From assembly GCF_005937885.2 (NCBI RefSeq), contig NZ_CP042176.1:2971501-3035500 (forward strand): a stretch of 64,000 bases of DNA. Direction: 5' to 3'. The notes under the pieces are model-generated. The model searched no databases and was not told where the DNA came from. It worked only from the letters and a program-made list of their open reading frames with translations. A program made the position numbers and the translations under genes. This DNA comes from Bradyrhizobium sp. KBS0727. GTDB lineage: Bacteria; Pseudomonadota; Alphaproteobacteria; Rhizobiales; Xanthobacteraceae. Shown here in pieces: positions 42,461 to 52,078 of this stretch; position 1 is the first letter of the stretch, and each line of letters starts with the position of its first letter.

Positions 42461-42847
42461 ATGAGTACACGACCTAATAAACAGATAGCCTTACGTGCAT
42501 TGACTGGAGCGTTCATCAATAGAGATCCAAATGTCGTGGAACATTTCACGGCTAATTATATTCAGCACAATCCCACAATTCCTAATGGTCCGGCCGCGAT
42601 TAAGGACCTGATCCCCAAATTGCCCAAGGACTTTTCCTATCAACCAGGCATGGTGGTGGCCGAAGGTGATCTGGTGATGGTTCATGGGCGGTATGTTGGA
42701 TGGGGACCAAAGCCGATGATAGCCGTCGATATGTTCAGGATCGAGGGCGGCAAGGTGGCCGAGCATTGGGATGTGATGCAGGAAGAAGTCCCCGCTTCGG
42801 ACTCGGCCAATGGCAACTCAATGTTTTCCGTACCGGAGGGAAAGTAA
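42461..42847 (+). CDS. SnoaL-like (NTF2-fold) protein
   Basis: 128 aa. ALRALTGAFINRDPNVVEHF, YIQHNPTIPNG and MIAVDMFRIEGGKVAEHWDVMQE are typical of the SnoaL-like group of small cone-shaped proteins that includes polyketide cyclases and many uncharacterised members. ATG 42461 begins the homology; there is no strong ribosome site. It follows the frameshifted regulator. A decayed relative is at 51667. Confidence 0.75.
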   Translation: MSTRPNKQIALRALTGAFINRDPNVVEHFTANYIQHNPTIPNGPAAIKDLIPKLPKDFSYQPGMVVAEGDLVMVHGRYVGWGPKPMIAVDMFRIEGGKVAEHWDVMQEEVPASDSANGNSMFSVPEGK

Positions 42848-43184
42848 ACAACGCCCGTGTGGCTAAAGCAGATGGCTCCCAGTCCGGTAACCATGCCTGT
42901 ACTTGCGCTGGAGCTGGAGAGTGGACCTGGAGCGGCGGAAGTGAAGGAACTGGTGTGTAGAAGGCGGTAGCCTTCGCAAAAGAGACGCATTGCTTCATTC
43001 GTAATGAACGCTCTTTTTTCCGGCCACTGCTTCCGAAAACAGCTTAGGGGTGGATGACGATGATCTGTGCGAAGGTCCGCCTTGGGTCCATCAACGGACC
43101 GAGCGGCCCCGAAATCCGACTTCCGTAATTCCCCTGAAAGCGGACCTCGGCGACCATGCGGGCCATGTCGGCTTCGTGCCGATA

Positions 43185-43395
43185 TTGTTGCAAAAGTCTC
43201 TTTGGGGTGGCGAACAAAAATTCTTAGAGCCACTGAGGCGTTTTACCCGCCGCGGCGTGAGGGACCATATCGTTTCATCCAGAATCGATCACGGGTCTCA
43301 GTAGTGGCGCTGAAGAACGATGCAGCAGCAGAGAAGTCCAAAGATCAGCTCTTGCGAGATTTTTGCGGTCATTCGATTTTCGACTTTTGCAACAA
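43185..43395. repeat. 211-bp element bounded by 14-bp inverted repeats (MITE-like)
   Basis: TTGTTGCAAAAGTC (43185-43198) and GACTTTTGCAACAA (43382-43395) are perfect inverted repeats. The interior has no coherent gene. It lies in the non-coding stretch 42848-43446, whose other parts (around 42990-43180) look like degenerate repeat DNA. No target duplication was evident. Confidence 0.6.
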
Positions 43396-43446
43396 AATCT
43401 GCCAAAGGCGGACCTCGTGCCGTCGCCGCCTTGGCCAGGCAATTGA

Positions 43447-44322
43447 TCAGTTATGGGCTATGTGTGCCTTGGCTGCTGTTGCTCCGCCCCAGAGTGAACC
43501 GGGATTGGCCCGGTCTCCATGAAGCTCCATCATCCGGTCGAAGAGTTCGCGCACGGTCGTGGTTTCCTCGTTGAGGCGCATGAAGTCCCGGAAGTAACTG
43601 CGCGTTTCCTCTATGATGCGAGGGGGGTCGTCGTTCTCGGGCCGTTTGTGGCCGGCGATCACGGTGCGGGGTTTCAGCGATTCGAGCTTGTCGAGGGCGG
43701 CGATCCATTTGAGCCACGTTTGTGGGTTGCCCTCCGCCATGTAGGGATGGACGCCGTTGTAGGCGGCGTCCCCGGCCACCACCAGATCGATGGAAGGGAC
43801 GTGCAGGCTCGTGGACAAGGCCGTGTCGGTATAGCCGGTGTCGATCAAGACCAACTCGTGCCCTTCCAGTTCGATGGTATTCCCTTCGAGCGCCTCGGCC
43901 ACCGCGAGCTGCTCCGGAAGTTGGCCGGGAAAGCGCGAATTCCAGAAGCTGTTGAAATAGGGTGGATCGATCTCATGACGCATGACCTCCACGATGTCCG
44001 GTCTTGCCACCGCACGCGCATGGGGGAAGCGTTGCTTGAGCAGCCCTATGCCAAAGAAATGATCGCCATGGCCATGGGTAGCGTAAATCGTGGTCAGGTT
44101 CTTGCCGCTCGCCGCGACCCAGTCCGCCAGGGCCTGCGAGGCTTCGGCGGTAAGGAAGGTGTCGACCAGCACGGCATCCCGCTCGCCAAAGATCAGCGTG
44201 GATGAATTAGGTACCCAGGCGAGGGACTCGTAGCCTGACGGCAGCTCCCGGTTGAGGCCAGGCCGCTTGGTGATGAACACCGACCACTGCAAGGGAGCGT
44301 TTTTTTGGTTCGACCCGGTCAT
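43447..44322 (-). CDS. Metallo-beta-lactamase-fold hydrolase
   Basis: 291 aa. THGHGDHFFG is the HxHxDH zinc motif, with VVAGDAAYNGVHPY (Asp) and VIAGHKRPEN (His) as further ligands. Such proteins hydrolyse lactones, thioesters or beta-lactams; closest resemblance is to the general MBL-fold group, with no specific substrate. GGAGG before ATG 44322 fixes the start; the frame is open to 44511. No signal peptide. Confidence 0.85.
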   Translation of the reverse strand: MTGSNQKNAPLQWSVFITKRPGLNRELPSGYESLAWVPNSSTLIFGERDAVLVDTFLTAEASQALADWVAASGKNLTTIYATHGHGDHFFGIGLLKQRFPHARAVARPDIVEVMRHEIDPPYFNSFWNSRFPGQLPEQLAVAEALEGNTIELEGHELVLIDTGYTDTALSTSLHVPSIDLVVAGDAAYNGVHPYMAEGNPQTWLKWIAALDKLESLKPRTVIAGHKRPENDDPPRIIEETRSYFRDFMRLNEETTTVRELFDRMMELHGDRANPGSLWGGATAAKAHIAHN

Positions 44323-45585
44323 GAGAATTCCTCCGTGAGTTTTTGCGTTACGTTGGGCTCTGTCGCCCGCCGCCGTAAGCCACAACCACGATGTCGAATC
44401 GGAGCGGCATTTACGACCGTGTTGCCGGCCGGGACGAAATGACGTTCTCGAGAAATGTAGAGAGGATGCGGCTCTACTATCGTTCCGCAATAACCGGGAC
44501 ACTGTGGTCACCGTATACTCCGCGCCGCTAACGGCTCGGGCACGTTAAACTTACCAAACTATTCTCCACACCCCAAGCAAAACGCTTGCCTGGACCCATC
44601 CTCTGCTCGACTTCCGCTCCGGGTCATTCGCGACGGGGCCGGACTAGTGGAAAGTCCGTCCATGTCTGCTGTGCCGCCGAAAGCGGAAGTAAATTCAGAG
44701 CATTCGCGGCTTTGGCGTCAGCTATCCCGGCTTTATGGTATCGTCGTGGACGTCATGGCGCTCCGCATAAAGGTGCGCAACCTCCGTGGCTTTCTCCGAT
44801 TATTCGTCGGATTTCCGAATAGGTCCATTCGCTTCCTGAAGTGGCGGCCGGATGATCGTGAAAGGTGCGCCGGTGACGATCTTTTCGACCTTTTGCCGAT
44901 TGCCGTACCTTGCCCGTCGCCCTGCGACAAATTAACCCGACGGGCAAATTTCTGCTTTTCCGAAACCCCAAATCAGTTGCTTACTTGCGGCCATCCTGTT
45001 CCGGCAAGAGGGGCGGTCGCGCGTCGTCACGAACGTGGGATGGGATGTGGTGGACGCGAGAGCGTTGGCGTGCAGGTGCAATCACAGGGCGGGTTGCCCC
45101 CGTGAGGGATTGCAGGCGCGCAAAACGAACGACGCTTGAGCGTACGGCAAAACCGTGTGGGCCTGGCATCCGTTGCTGATGTCAAGCTGGCGGAGGCGAA
45201 GTCGGGCCAACCGGTTCGACCAGCCTTAATCCGTCAGCGACGGTGACAAAAACGAATTCGTCGCCGGGGCGAGCACGGCATAAGCCGTAAAGCCGCTACG
45301 TAGGGGATGCCGGATGTCTCCGCTGACCCTGTATGCTCGTGCGCGCATCTACAATTCCATTTGCGCACGGGACCGCGGGTGCAGCGTGCGCCCGGCATTC
45401 CCTACGCCCTCTCTTTCGAGGGTGAACCTCTCAAGCCTCGGGCGCATCGCGCCGCGAGCAGGCGTAGGCGTGGAAAACGATCAAGTCGGTTCGCGCGATA
45501 GTACGCCGCCGGTTGCGGGGTAAAGCGAACGGCGTCAAGATCGCGCCATCGCCGATGGCCCAGCCATGGAAGCACGGAGCCGGTT
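44323..45585. other. Long non-coding region with dispersed repeat DNA
   Basis: About 1.26 kb without a convincing gene. The part from about 44590 to 44720 carries the peptide-like MSAVPPKAEVNSE string, which I recall from widely dispersed, wrongly predicted ORFs in Bradyrhizobium. The part from about 45010 to 45440 is a second repeat described separately. Upstream of 45586 a GGAG lies before a TTG start. Confidence 0.5.
45010..45440. repeat. Structured interspersed repeat, possibly RNA-forming
   Basis: Two stem-loops are visible: CGTGCGC (45338-45344) with GCGCACG (45363-45369), and CCCTC-TCTTTC-GAGGG (45407-45422). I recall closely similar sequence (GGCATAAGCCGTAAAGCC..., CTGTATGCTCGTG..., CGGCATTCCCTACGCCCTC) in many copies in Bradyrhizobium genomes. 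Whether it is transcribed cannot be told. Confidence 0.5.
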
Positions 45586-47076
45586 TTGCCAGACATCTGG
45601 GCGCGAAAATCCACCGCCGATCTGTTGCAGGAAGCCGCGCAGGCGGCTAGCGATCCCGAAAACCATTCCTTCAAGCGTTCGCTGTCGGCGTTCAACCTCG
45701 TGATGCTCGGCATCGGCGGCGTGATCGGGGCGGGCATCTTCATCCTCACCGGGCAGGCGGCGGCCACCAATGCGGGACCGGCGGTGACGCTGTCGTTTCT
45801 GCTCGGCGCGGTGGCCTGCGCGTTCGCCGGGCTGTGTTACGCCGAAATGGCCGCGAGCGTTCCGATCAGCGGAAGTGCGTATACCTACGCCTATGCCACG
45901 CTCGGCGAGTTGATCGCATGGATCATCGGCTGGGATCTCATTCTCGAATACGCGGTCGCTGCGGTCGCGGTGGCGGTCGGATGGTCCGCCTATGTCGTCA
46001 GCTTCGCCCGGGATTTTGGCATCGAACTGCCATCCCGGCTGGTGTCCGCGCCGTTTGCCTATGACGCCAATGCCGGCGTCTGGTCGTCGACCGGCGCGAT
46101 CTTCAACCTGCCGGCCATGTTCGTCATCGTGACGATCACGGCCGTGCTGGTGACAGGCATCCGCGAGACCGCGCGGTTCAACGATGTCATCGTCGCGGTG
46201 AAGTTGATGGTGATCCTGCTCTTCATTGCCTGCGCGGTTTCCTCGGTCACGACGGCGAACTGGGTGACGTCGGGCAATCCCGAGGGCGCCTTCATTCCGC
46301 CGAGCAAAGCCACCGGCGTGTTCGGCTGGACCGGCGTGGTCCGCGGCGCGGCGATAGTGTTCTTTGCCTATGTCGGCTTCGACGCGGTCTCGACGGCTGC
46401 GCAGGAGGCCAAAAAGCCGGAGCGCGATATGCCGATCGGCATTCTCGGCTCGCTTGCCATCTGCGCCGTGCTCTACATCGCCGTAGCCTTCGTCCTGACC
46501 GGTATCGTGCCGTTCGACCGCTTGAACGTTCCCGATCCGATTGCGGTCGGCATCGATCGAATCGGAATCGGCTGGCTGTCGCCGCTGATCAAGCTCGGGA
46601 TCGTGCTGGGGCTGACCTCGGTCATTCTGGTCACGCTGCTCGGGCAGCCGCGGATTTTTCGCGCCATGGCGCATGACGGATTGCTGCCGCCGGCGTTCGC
46701 CAAAATCCATCCGCGGTTTCGAACGCCGTATGTTTCCACGATCGGCGGCGGTATCGTCGTCGCTGTGCTCGCTGGGCTGCTGCCGATCGGTCTTGTCGGC
46801 GAACTCGTCAGTATCGGAACGTTGTTTGCGTTTGCCGTGGTCTCGATCGGCACGCTCGCGCTTCGGATTATCGAGCCCGACCTGCCGCGCCCGTTCAGGG
46901 CGCCGGCGATCTGGGTGATCGCACCTGCAGGTGCCGCGACATCGATTTTTCTGATGCTGGGCCTGCCGGGAGACACCTGGATCAGGTTCGGCGTCTGGCT
47001 CCTGGTCGGGCTTGCGATCTATCTCGGCTATGGCGCAAGCCGTAGCAGGCTGCGGGCGAGGGCTGGCCGGCGATAG
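45586..47076 (+). CDS. APC-superfamily amino acid permease, cationic amino acid transporter-like
   Basis: 496 aa with about 12-14 membrane helices. [21 protein letters not shown] is the APC TM1 unwound region; [26 protein letters not shown] sequence (here [15 protein letters not shown]) and [25 protein letters not shown] are typical of the YfnA/CAT group. It imports amino acids by proton coupling. The start is TTG 45586 after CACGGAGCC; the homology begins about 30 residues later. It ends 80 bases before the left putative attachment repeat. Confidence 0.88.
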   Translation: MPDIWARKSTADLLQEAAQAASDPENHSFKRSLSAFNLVMLGIGGVIGAGIFILTGQAAATNAGPAVTLSFLLGAVACAFAGLCYAEMAASVPISGSAYTYAYATLGELIAWIIGWDLILEYAVAAVAVAVGWSAYVVSFARDFGIELPSRLVSAPFAYDANAGVWSSTGAIFNLPAMFVIVTITAVLVTGIRETARFNDVIVAVKLMVILLFIACAVSSVTTANWVTSGNPEGAFIPPSKATGVFGWTGVVRGAAIVFFAYVGFDAVSTAAQEAKKPERDMPIGILGSLAICAVLYIAVAFVLTGIVPFDRLNVPDPIAVGIDRIGIGWLSPLIKLGIVLGLTSVILVTLLGQPRIFRAMAHDGLLPPAFAKIHPRFRTPYVSTIGGGIVVAVLAGLLPIGLVGELVSIGTLFAFAVVSIGTLALRIIEPDLPRPFRAPAIWVIAPAGAATSIFLMLGLPGDTWIRFGVWLLVGLAIYLGYGASRSRLRARAGRR

Positions 47077-47154
47077 CGGGGCACACCCGCCAAATGAACG
47101 GATTTCGCACCGAACATCGTTTTTCGCACAAGTTATTGTATTTAAATAGGAATT

Positions 47155-47172
47155 CAGTGGCTTGGGAACTAG
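47155..47172 (+). repeat. Putative attachment repeat, left end of tRNA-Gln island
   Basis: CAGTGGCTTGGGAACTAG matches 62160-62177, which covers the 3' end and CCA of the tRNA-Gln gene, at 17 of 18 bases and in direct orientation. The HerA-like gene ends 13 bases to the right. Confidence 0.6.
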
Positions 47173-47184
47173 TCCACCGTCGCA

Positions 47185-48693
47185 TCATGGAGCCGAACTG
47201 CTTCGGCCTTGCTCCGCCGGCAGTTCCTCGGCATTGGGGTCGCCCGGTGCCGTCGCCCAGGCCAGTTCGACGAGCGTCACGATCCGCCGACCGGCACCGT
47301 CAAGCTGGCAAACGATGAGGCCCTGCTCCTCGATGTAGGTCAGCAGACGCCGTGCACGGCGCAATGAATGTGAGCCATAGGCGCGCGCAATCGCTGCATC
47401 GCCGGGGCAGGGCCAACCTTCCTTCGCGGCGCGGGCGATCATCATGAAGATGCCCTGCATATCCTCCGGCAGAAGTGAGGCGCGGACCGAGACATCCTGC
47501 CACCCGTCATCCTCTGCCATATCGGAGCCGAGCCCGGCGCGGGCGCGCGTCAGCATGCGACGGAAGTCACCCAGGTCCGGCACGGCCGAACCGAGGCCCT
47601 CTATTCGACAGCGGACCACGAACTCCTGATACAGGACGCCGATGGCACGGAATGCGGCCTCGGGTTCCGCCATGACGGCGCGCAGAATACGGTCCACGCG
47701 CTCACGCCGCTCCGCCAGTTCCTCAGCGCTGAGTGGCTGCTCCACCGCTTCGGGACGGATCTCCAGCGCGGCGGTTTTCGCCGCCATGAGCTGGCCGAGG
47801 AGGTCTGGCGGCGACCGGCGCTGGGGCCGATTATTCTCCGGCGGCGGCGCTGCCAGGATGATGGCGCGTGCGTCCAGTGTCGCTTCCGGCAGAGGCATCA
47901 GGCGCGGGGTCGCGTTGCGCGGCGTGGTCTCCGTTGGACCAATGCGCAGCCCCAGCGGACGGCGGGAGAGCGCCGGTCCCAGCGCCATGAATTGCCCGCG
48001 CTCCATATCCCGGAAGACCTCTGCCTGTCGCCGTTCCATGCCCAGAAGGTCGGCTGCGCGCGCCATGTCGATATCCAGAAAGGTTCGGCCCATGAGGAAA
48101 TTGGACGCCTCGGCCGCGACGTTCTTGGCGAGTTTCGCCAGTCGCTGGGTGGCGATGACTCCCGCTAGCCCGCGTTTGCGGCCACGGCACATCAGGTTCG
48201 TCATGGCGCCGAGCGAGAGTTTGCGCGCCTCGTCCGAAACCTCGCCGGCGACTGCCGGCGCGAAGAGCTGCGCCTCATCCACCACCACCAGCATCGGGTA
48301 CCAGTGGTCGCGGGCGACGTCGAAAAGCCCGCCGAGGAAGGCGGCGGCGCGCCGCATCTGGTTCTCGGCGTCGAGCCCTTCGAGATTGAGCACCGTGGAG
48401 ACGCGATGGATACGCGCTCGCTCGCCGGCGACCTGCAGGCCCCGCTCGGTATGGTCTTCGGCCTCGATCAGGAGGTGGCCGAAACGGTCGGTAAGCGCCA
48501 CGAAGTCGCCTTCGGGGTCGATGATGGTCTGCTGTACCCAAGGGGCACTCTGTTCCAGCAACCGGCGCAGCAGATGGGATTTGCCGGAGCCCGAATTGCC
48601 CTGCACCAGCAGGCGGGTCGCCAGCAGTTCCTCAAGGTCCAGAGTCGCCGGGGTGCCTGCCGTCGTGTGTCCCATCTCGATCGCAACGGTCAT
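47185..48693 (-). CDS. HerA-like ATPase/helicase
   Basis: 502 aa. VQGNSGSGKSHLLRRLLEQ near residue 30 is the P-loop, MLVVVDEAQLFAP near 140 Walker B, and GLAGVIATQRLAKLAKNVAAEASNFL the sensor and finger region. A C-terminal winged-helix-like part (IARAYGSHSLRRARRLLTYIEEQGL) may bind DNA. It differs from the HerA-type gene at 14497. Such ATPases often travel in genomic islands; this one lies at the inner edge of the left repeat. ATG 48693 is chosen over TTG 48705. Confidence 0.82.
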   Translation of the reverse strand: MTVAIEMGHTTAGTPATLDLEELLATRLLVQGNSGSGKSHLLRRLLEQSAPWVQQTIIDPEGDFVALTDRFGHLLIEAEDHTERGLQVAGERARIHRVSTVLNLEGLDAENQMRRAAAFLGGLFDVARDHWYPMLVVVDEAQLFAPAVAGEVSDEARKLSLGAMTNLMCRGRKRGLAGVIATQRLAKLAKNVAAEASNFLMGRTFLDIDMARAADLLGMERRQAEVFRDMERGQFMALGPALSRRPLGLRIGPTETTPRNATPRLMPLPEATLDARAIILAAPPPENNRPQRRSPPDLLGQLMAAKTAALEIRPEAVEQPLSAEELAERRERVDRILRAVMAEPEAAFRAIGVLYQEFVVRCRIEGLGSAVPDLGDFRRMLTRARAGLGSDMAEDDGWQDVSVRASLLPEDMQGIFMMIARAAKEGWPCPGDAAIARAYGSHSLRRARRLLTYIEEQGLIVCQLDGAGRRIVTLVELAWATAPGDPNAEELPAEQGRSSSAP

Positions 48694-48705
48694 GTCTCGA
48701 CTCAA

Positions 48706-49379
48706 AGTCTCCCTGCGGAGGCGGGCTTAACAACCCGATCGCAGCCCGTCGAGCGCCCATGGCCGACCACTCCGTGTTCTCCACGGCTGGTCGAACGCCA
48801 TCAGCCCAGATGGATGCCGACCTCCGCACACCTCTCGCACCGGAGGCGACTGCCGAGGTTGTGGACGAAGGTTGTCGGCGAGTGCGTGAGCGCGGTGAGA
48901 TCGACATCGTTCGGTCTGCGACATGTATCAACAGGACGACAAGCGGATCGCAATTCGTCGAGCGGCCGGTATTGGCGAAGCGGACGATCGTGCAAAGCAT
49001 TGATCTCATTAAGCCGTAGAACGAGATCACAGCCCAGGCATTTAGCTTTCTAAGTGTCATACTCCCGGCGACACCGCAGACCTGATCGCGGCGAAACAGC
49101 TGCTCGATCCGCTGAGCGAGGCCGATCGCCGGTAGGTCAGTTGGCAGCACGGAACGGACCCGAGCGGTGGTCTGACAATGTCTGCTATCGGGGGCAAAAG
49201 GGATATGCGCCGGACGTCGCGGTACCGAATTCCCGACGGCCTGTCGCCGTAAGCAGCCCGTAATTTCCATCGTACGGCCATGCTTTGGTCAAAACTGCAA
49301 GGAGTGTTTAGCGGTTCGCCGAGCTGGTGGAAATCCGACCGCCTCCTTTGCGTGACATTGGATGGGAAAGGGCACACCT
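48706..49379. other. Non-coding region with gene debris
   Basis: About 670 bases with broken frames on both strands and no family match. Around 49178 the string MSAIGGKRDMRR appears, a form I remember from dispersed Bradyrhizobium repeats. No RNA gene or terminator was seen. Confidence 0.4.
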
Positions 49380-50156
49380 ATGAGTTCCACGCCGAACCCG
49401 AAAGCAATTGAACCCGACGGTGTCTTGATCGCGCGCGCGGATGAGCGGCTCGCGCACGCTTATGGACAGATCGCGCGCGCGGATGAACAGCTCGCGCGTG
49501 TAACTGAACAGCTCTCGAAGCTGGAGCATGACGCCGCGCGCCATCCTTCAGCTGTCCTGGGCCGCAAGCATTTGCACGGCCGGCCGGCGCGGCGTGGCCT
49601 CATCGGCTCGCTGTTGGCCGCGAGTATATTTATCGCTGCTTTCGTTTCGCAGTCCTCTTACGGCGATGCGGCCAAGCTGACTGTCGCCCGGTGGGTGCCG
49701 CAGCTCAATCTGGCTTCATTGCTGCCGCTGGAAAAAGGGCTTCCCGCGCAGCCGAGCCCATCTACCGTTCAGGCGGCCGCGGCGGAGCCAGTACTTCCGG
49801 CTCAGACCGCACGGCAAGACGTCGCGCCGACAGCCAGCCCGGTGTCTCCTGAACTGGCGCAGTTGCTCGAGACGATGGCACGCGATCTGACAAACGTGAA
49901 GCAAGGGATCGAGCAGCTCAAGACGAGCCAGGAACAAATGGCCATCGACAATACAAAAGCTGTGGAGCAGCTCAAAGCGGGCCAGGAACAAATGACACGC
50001 CTTATCGCCAAGGCTTCCGAGCAGAACCTGTCGCCCAAGACATCGGCAGCTCTGCCTCGGCCCACTGCCACCCCGGCGCGCAAGCCAATGCCGACGCTCC
50101 CGTCGCCGCAAGCCAGAGCGCGGGTCCCAAAGCAGTTGCAGCCCGAAGAACAGTAG
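49380..50156 (+). CDS. Hypothetical membrane-anchored coiled-coil protein
   Basis: 258 aa. Residues about 15-55 are a short heptad-like repeat (ARADERLAHAYGQIARADEQLARVTEQLSKLEHD), about 72-92 one membrane helix (GLIGSLLAASIFIAAFVSQ), about 115-160 a Pro/Ala-rich linker, and about 160-215 a second coiled coil with internal duplication (EQLKTSQEQM, EQLKAGQEQM); the tail is Pro/Arg-rich. Function unknown. GGGAAAGG precedes ATG 49380. Confidence 0.72.
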   Translation: MSSTPNPKAIEPDGVLIARADERLAHAYGQIARADEQLARVTEQLSKLEHDAARHPSAVLGRKHLHGRPARRGLIGSLLAASIFIAAFVSQSSYGDAAKLTVARWVPQLNLASLLPLEKGLPAQPSPSTVQAAAAEPVLPAQTARQDVAPTASPVSPELAQLLETMARDLTNVKQGIEQLKTSQEQMAIDNTKAVEQLKAGQEQMTRLIAKASEQNLSPKTSAALPRPTATPARKPMPTLPSPQARARVPKQLQPEEQ

Positions 50157-50287
50157 TTGTCATCGGCGGCGGTGCCCGCTCGCTTGGCATCGTTCGCCGA
50201 ACTGGGAAATTCGCGCGCGTCATGCAGTACACGGTCATTTACTACCTCATGACTCCCAGGCGCGCCGCAAAGGGAGTTGTGTCTGTA

Positions 50288-50557
50288 TCAGAGAAATTCG
50301 CGAAGCCGCGCGAGTTCGACAGTGACCTCTCCAGATAAGACGGCACTTACCAACGGCGGCTGTGGTGAAGTGTGAATCTCATACAAATGCCGCATGGAGG
50401 CAGGCTTGGCCATGAACTCCCGTATGCACCCATCGAGCGTGCCATCCACGAGCAGATAGGGGCCAGTGCCGTTAGCGTAACGCTGGTTGTTGCGCGAAGG
50501 CCACTTGCGAAGAATCGCCGGTGCATCGAAATTGACGTGAGCCTTGGTATCGCCCAT
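50288..50557 (-). CDS. Conserved small hypothetical protein
   Basis: 89 aa. MGDTKAHVNFDAPAILRKWP, NNQRYANGTGPYLLVDGTLDG, FMAKPASMRHLYEIHTSPQPP and VTVELARLREFL. I recall similar proteins of this length in Bradyrhizobium without assigned function. Compact and soluble, no signal peptide. Isolated on its strand. Confidence 0.6.
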   Translation of the reverse strand: MGDTKAHVNFDAPAILRKWPSRNNQRYANGTGPYLLVDGTLDGCIREFMAKPASMRHLYEIHTSPQPPLVSAVLSGEVTVELARLREFL

Positions 50558-51113
50558 CCGTGCGCCTCCAGCGAGGGCGGACCCCTGGTGGTGTCCAAAA
50601 CTGATGCGATTGACCTGATGCGGAAATCCGACCCATCGCGACAGTTCGGCATGCTTTGATGCGGTAGTCTGAATTTCCGACCTTTTTTTGACTGGAGAAT
50701 GACGGCTGTCGGGCGTCGGTATGGGCCTGATGGAGCGCTTCGAAATCGACGGCGTATTCTACCTTATGGGAACCGCGGCGTTCCTCCTGGCTCTCCTCGC
50801 CGGCGGAAGGAGCTTGATCTCGGCGTCCCCAATGCACCTTGGGCGGCTTTTCGAGATACTCGCTCCGCAAGCGGCGCTCCTTGCGCACGACCAGTTCCAC
50901 TCTTCCGACGAGCTTTCGCCGCCGGCCCCAAGTACGCATGTCCCCTTGACGGACCGTGTCGAAACTCCGGATGAGTCGATCCGGCGTGGCGCGCCCCGCG
51001 CTTAGGGTTAGCGCGCCGGCCGAAATGGTATTGTGTTTATTGGGTCTCAAGCAACAGGTTGTGGAATACTGGATGGGAGAGGCTGGGGCGATTCTTCGGC
51101 ACTCGCGTCCTCG
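50558..51113. other. Region without a supported gene
   Basis: About 555 bases. Open frames exist on both strands (for example 50721-51005 on plus) but show no recognisable motif, and the ribosome sites are poor. Treated as spacer or decayed DNA next to the HlyD fragment. Confidence 0.4.
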
Positions 51114-51663
51114 CTAGTTCTCGATCCAAACAGTCATACCGGGCTCAAGGCCTGCCGGCTCTCCCTCTGGGTCGAGGCGCAAGCGCAGCGTATTGCGGTC
51201 ATGATCTCCAATAACCCGCTCGGCCTGCCAGGTGGCGAACGTTCCGAGTGGCCGCAGTTCGGTAATGGCGGCTTTCATCGCGCCAGCGGCGCCATTCCGC
51301 ATCACGCTCGCCGTTTCTCCCATCGAGAGACGGTTGAGATGATCTTCGCGTACATTGAACGAGAGCCATTGCCTTCCAGCCGCTTCGACCATCAGGATCG
51401 GCTGGCCCGCGCGAACATTCTCGCCCACCTCTGCGGCTATGACGGCGACAACACCGTCAGCCGGAGCACGCAAGACCATCTTGTCAAGCCGGCGCTCGAG
51501 CACAGTGACCGCGGCGGCCGCGGCCTGCACCTGCGCGTCGGCGATCGCACGTTCCTCCCGGGTAGGCCCCGCCACGGCCGCATCGTAATTCGCCTGCGCT
51601 TCCGCGACGTCGGCGCGCGCACTGGCAACGTCGTTTTCGGCCTGGTCAAGCGACTGTTGGGAC
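51114..51663 (-). pseudogene. 3' fragment of an HlyD-family membrane-fusion protein gene
   Basis: Encodes about 180 C-terminal residues: a coiled-coil hairpin end (SQQSLDQAENDVASARADVA, EERAIADAQ), then LDKMVLRAPADGVVAVIAAEVGENVRAGQPILMVEA (lipoyl/barrel domain) and EPGMTVWIEN. The membrane anchor and first half are missing; at 51660 the frame runs into unrelated DNA. No ABC transporter partner is nearby. Non-functional in all likelihood. Confidence 0.82.
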
Positions 51664-51666
51664 TCA

Positions 51667-51873
51667 GTGCGTCGCTACTTCGAGATGTTCAACTCGGGAG
51701 ACTTCAGCCAGCTCGCCGACATCGTATCCGAGGATTATGGCGACAAGCTCGAAGGGCAAACCTCCGATATTCAAGTCATCCGCAGCTAATTTGAGGGGCT
51801 CAAGGCGAGCTTTGCTGACTTCACCTGGACCATTTGGCAGATCATTGGTGAGAGCGATCGGGTGGCGGTGCGA
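51667..51873 (+). pseudogene. SnoaL-like gene fragment with internal stop
   Basis: Reads VRRYFEMFNSGDFSQLADIV, EDYGDKLEGQTSDIQVIRS, stop, then FEGLKASFADFTWTIWQIIG and ESDRVAVR, a SnoaL-like protein cut off at both ends with TAA in place of a Tyr codon. It lies head to head with the HlyD fragment, so a rearrangement joined the two. Confidence 0.75.
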
Positions 51874-52078
51874 CTCCCCGATTTGACCCTGCCATTCAAG
51901 CTGAAGTGCGTCTCCAAGTCGACGCTGAGAAAGTGTTACGGGACCGGCCTGAATGCCGGCTGTGTGCGGCCCGATTGAGGTCATGCATCGAATAGATGTC
52001 GCGTCTCGACACAGACTTCCGGCAGTTCACGATACCGGAACCGCAATTGGCTGCCTCGTTCGCCGATAGCCGATTCGC

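Noticed and set aside
44586..45501. Several short plus-strand frames such as MSAVPPKAEVNSE
   Set aside because: They match remembered, wrongly predicted ORFs from dispersed Bradyrhizobium repeats; no coding signature.
50721..51005. 94-aa frame starting MGLMERFEIDG
   Set aside because: No recognisable family, weak ribosome site, and located in decayed DNA.
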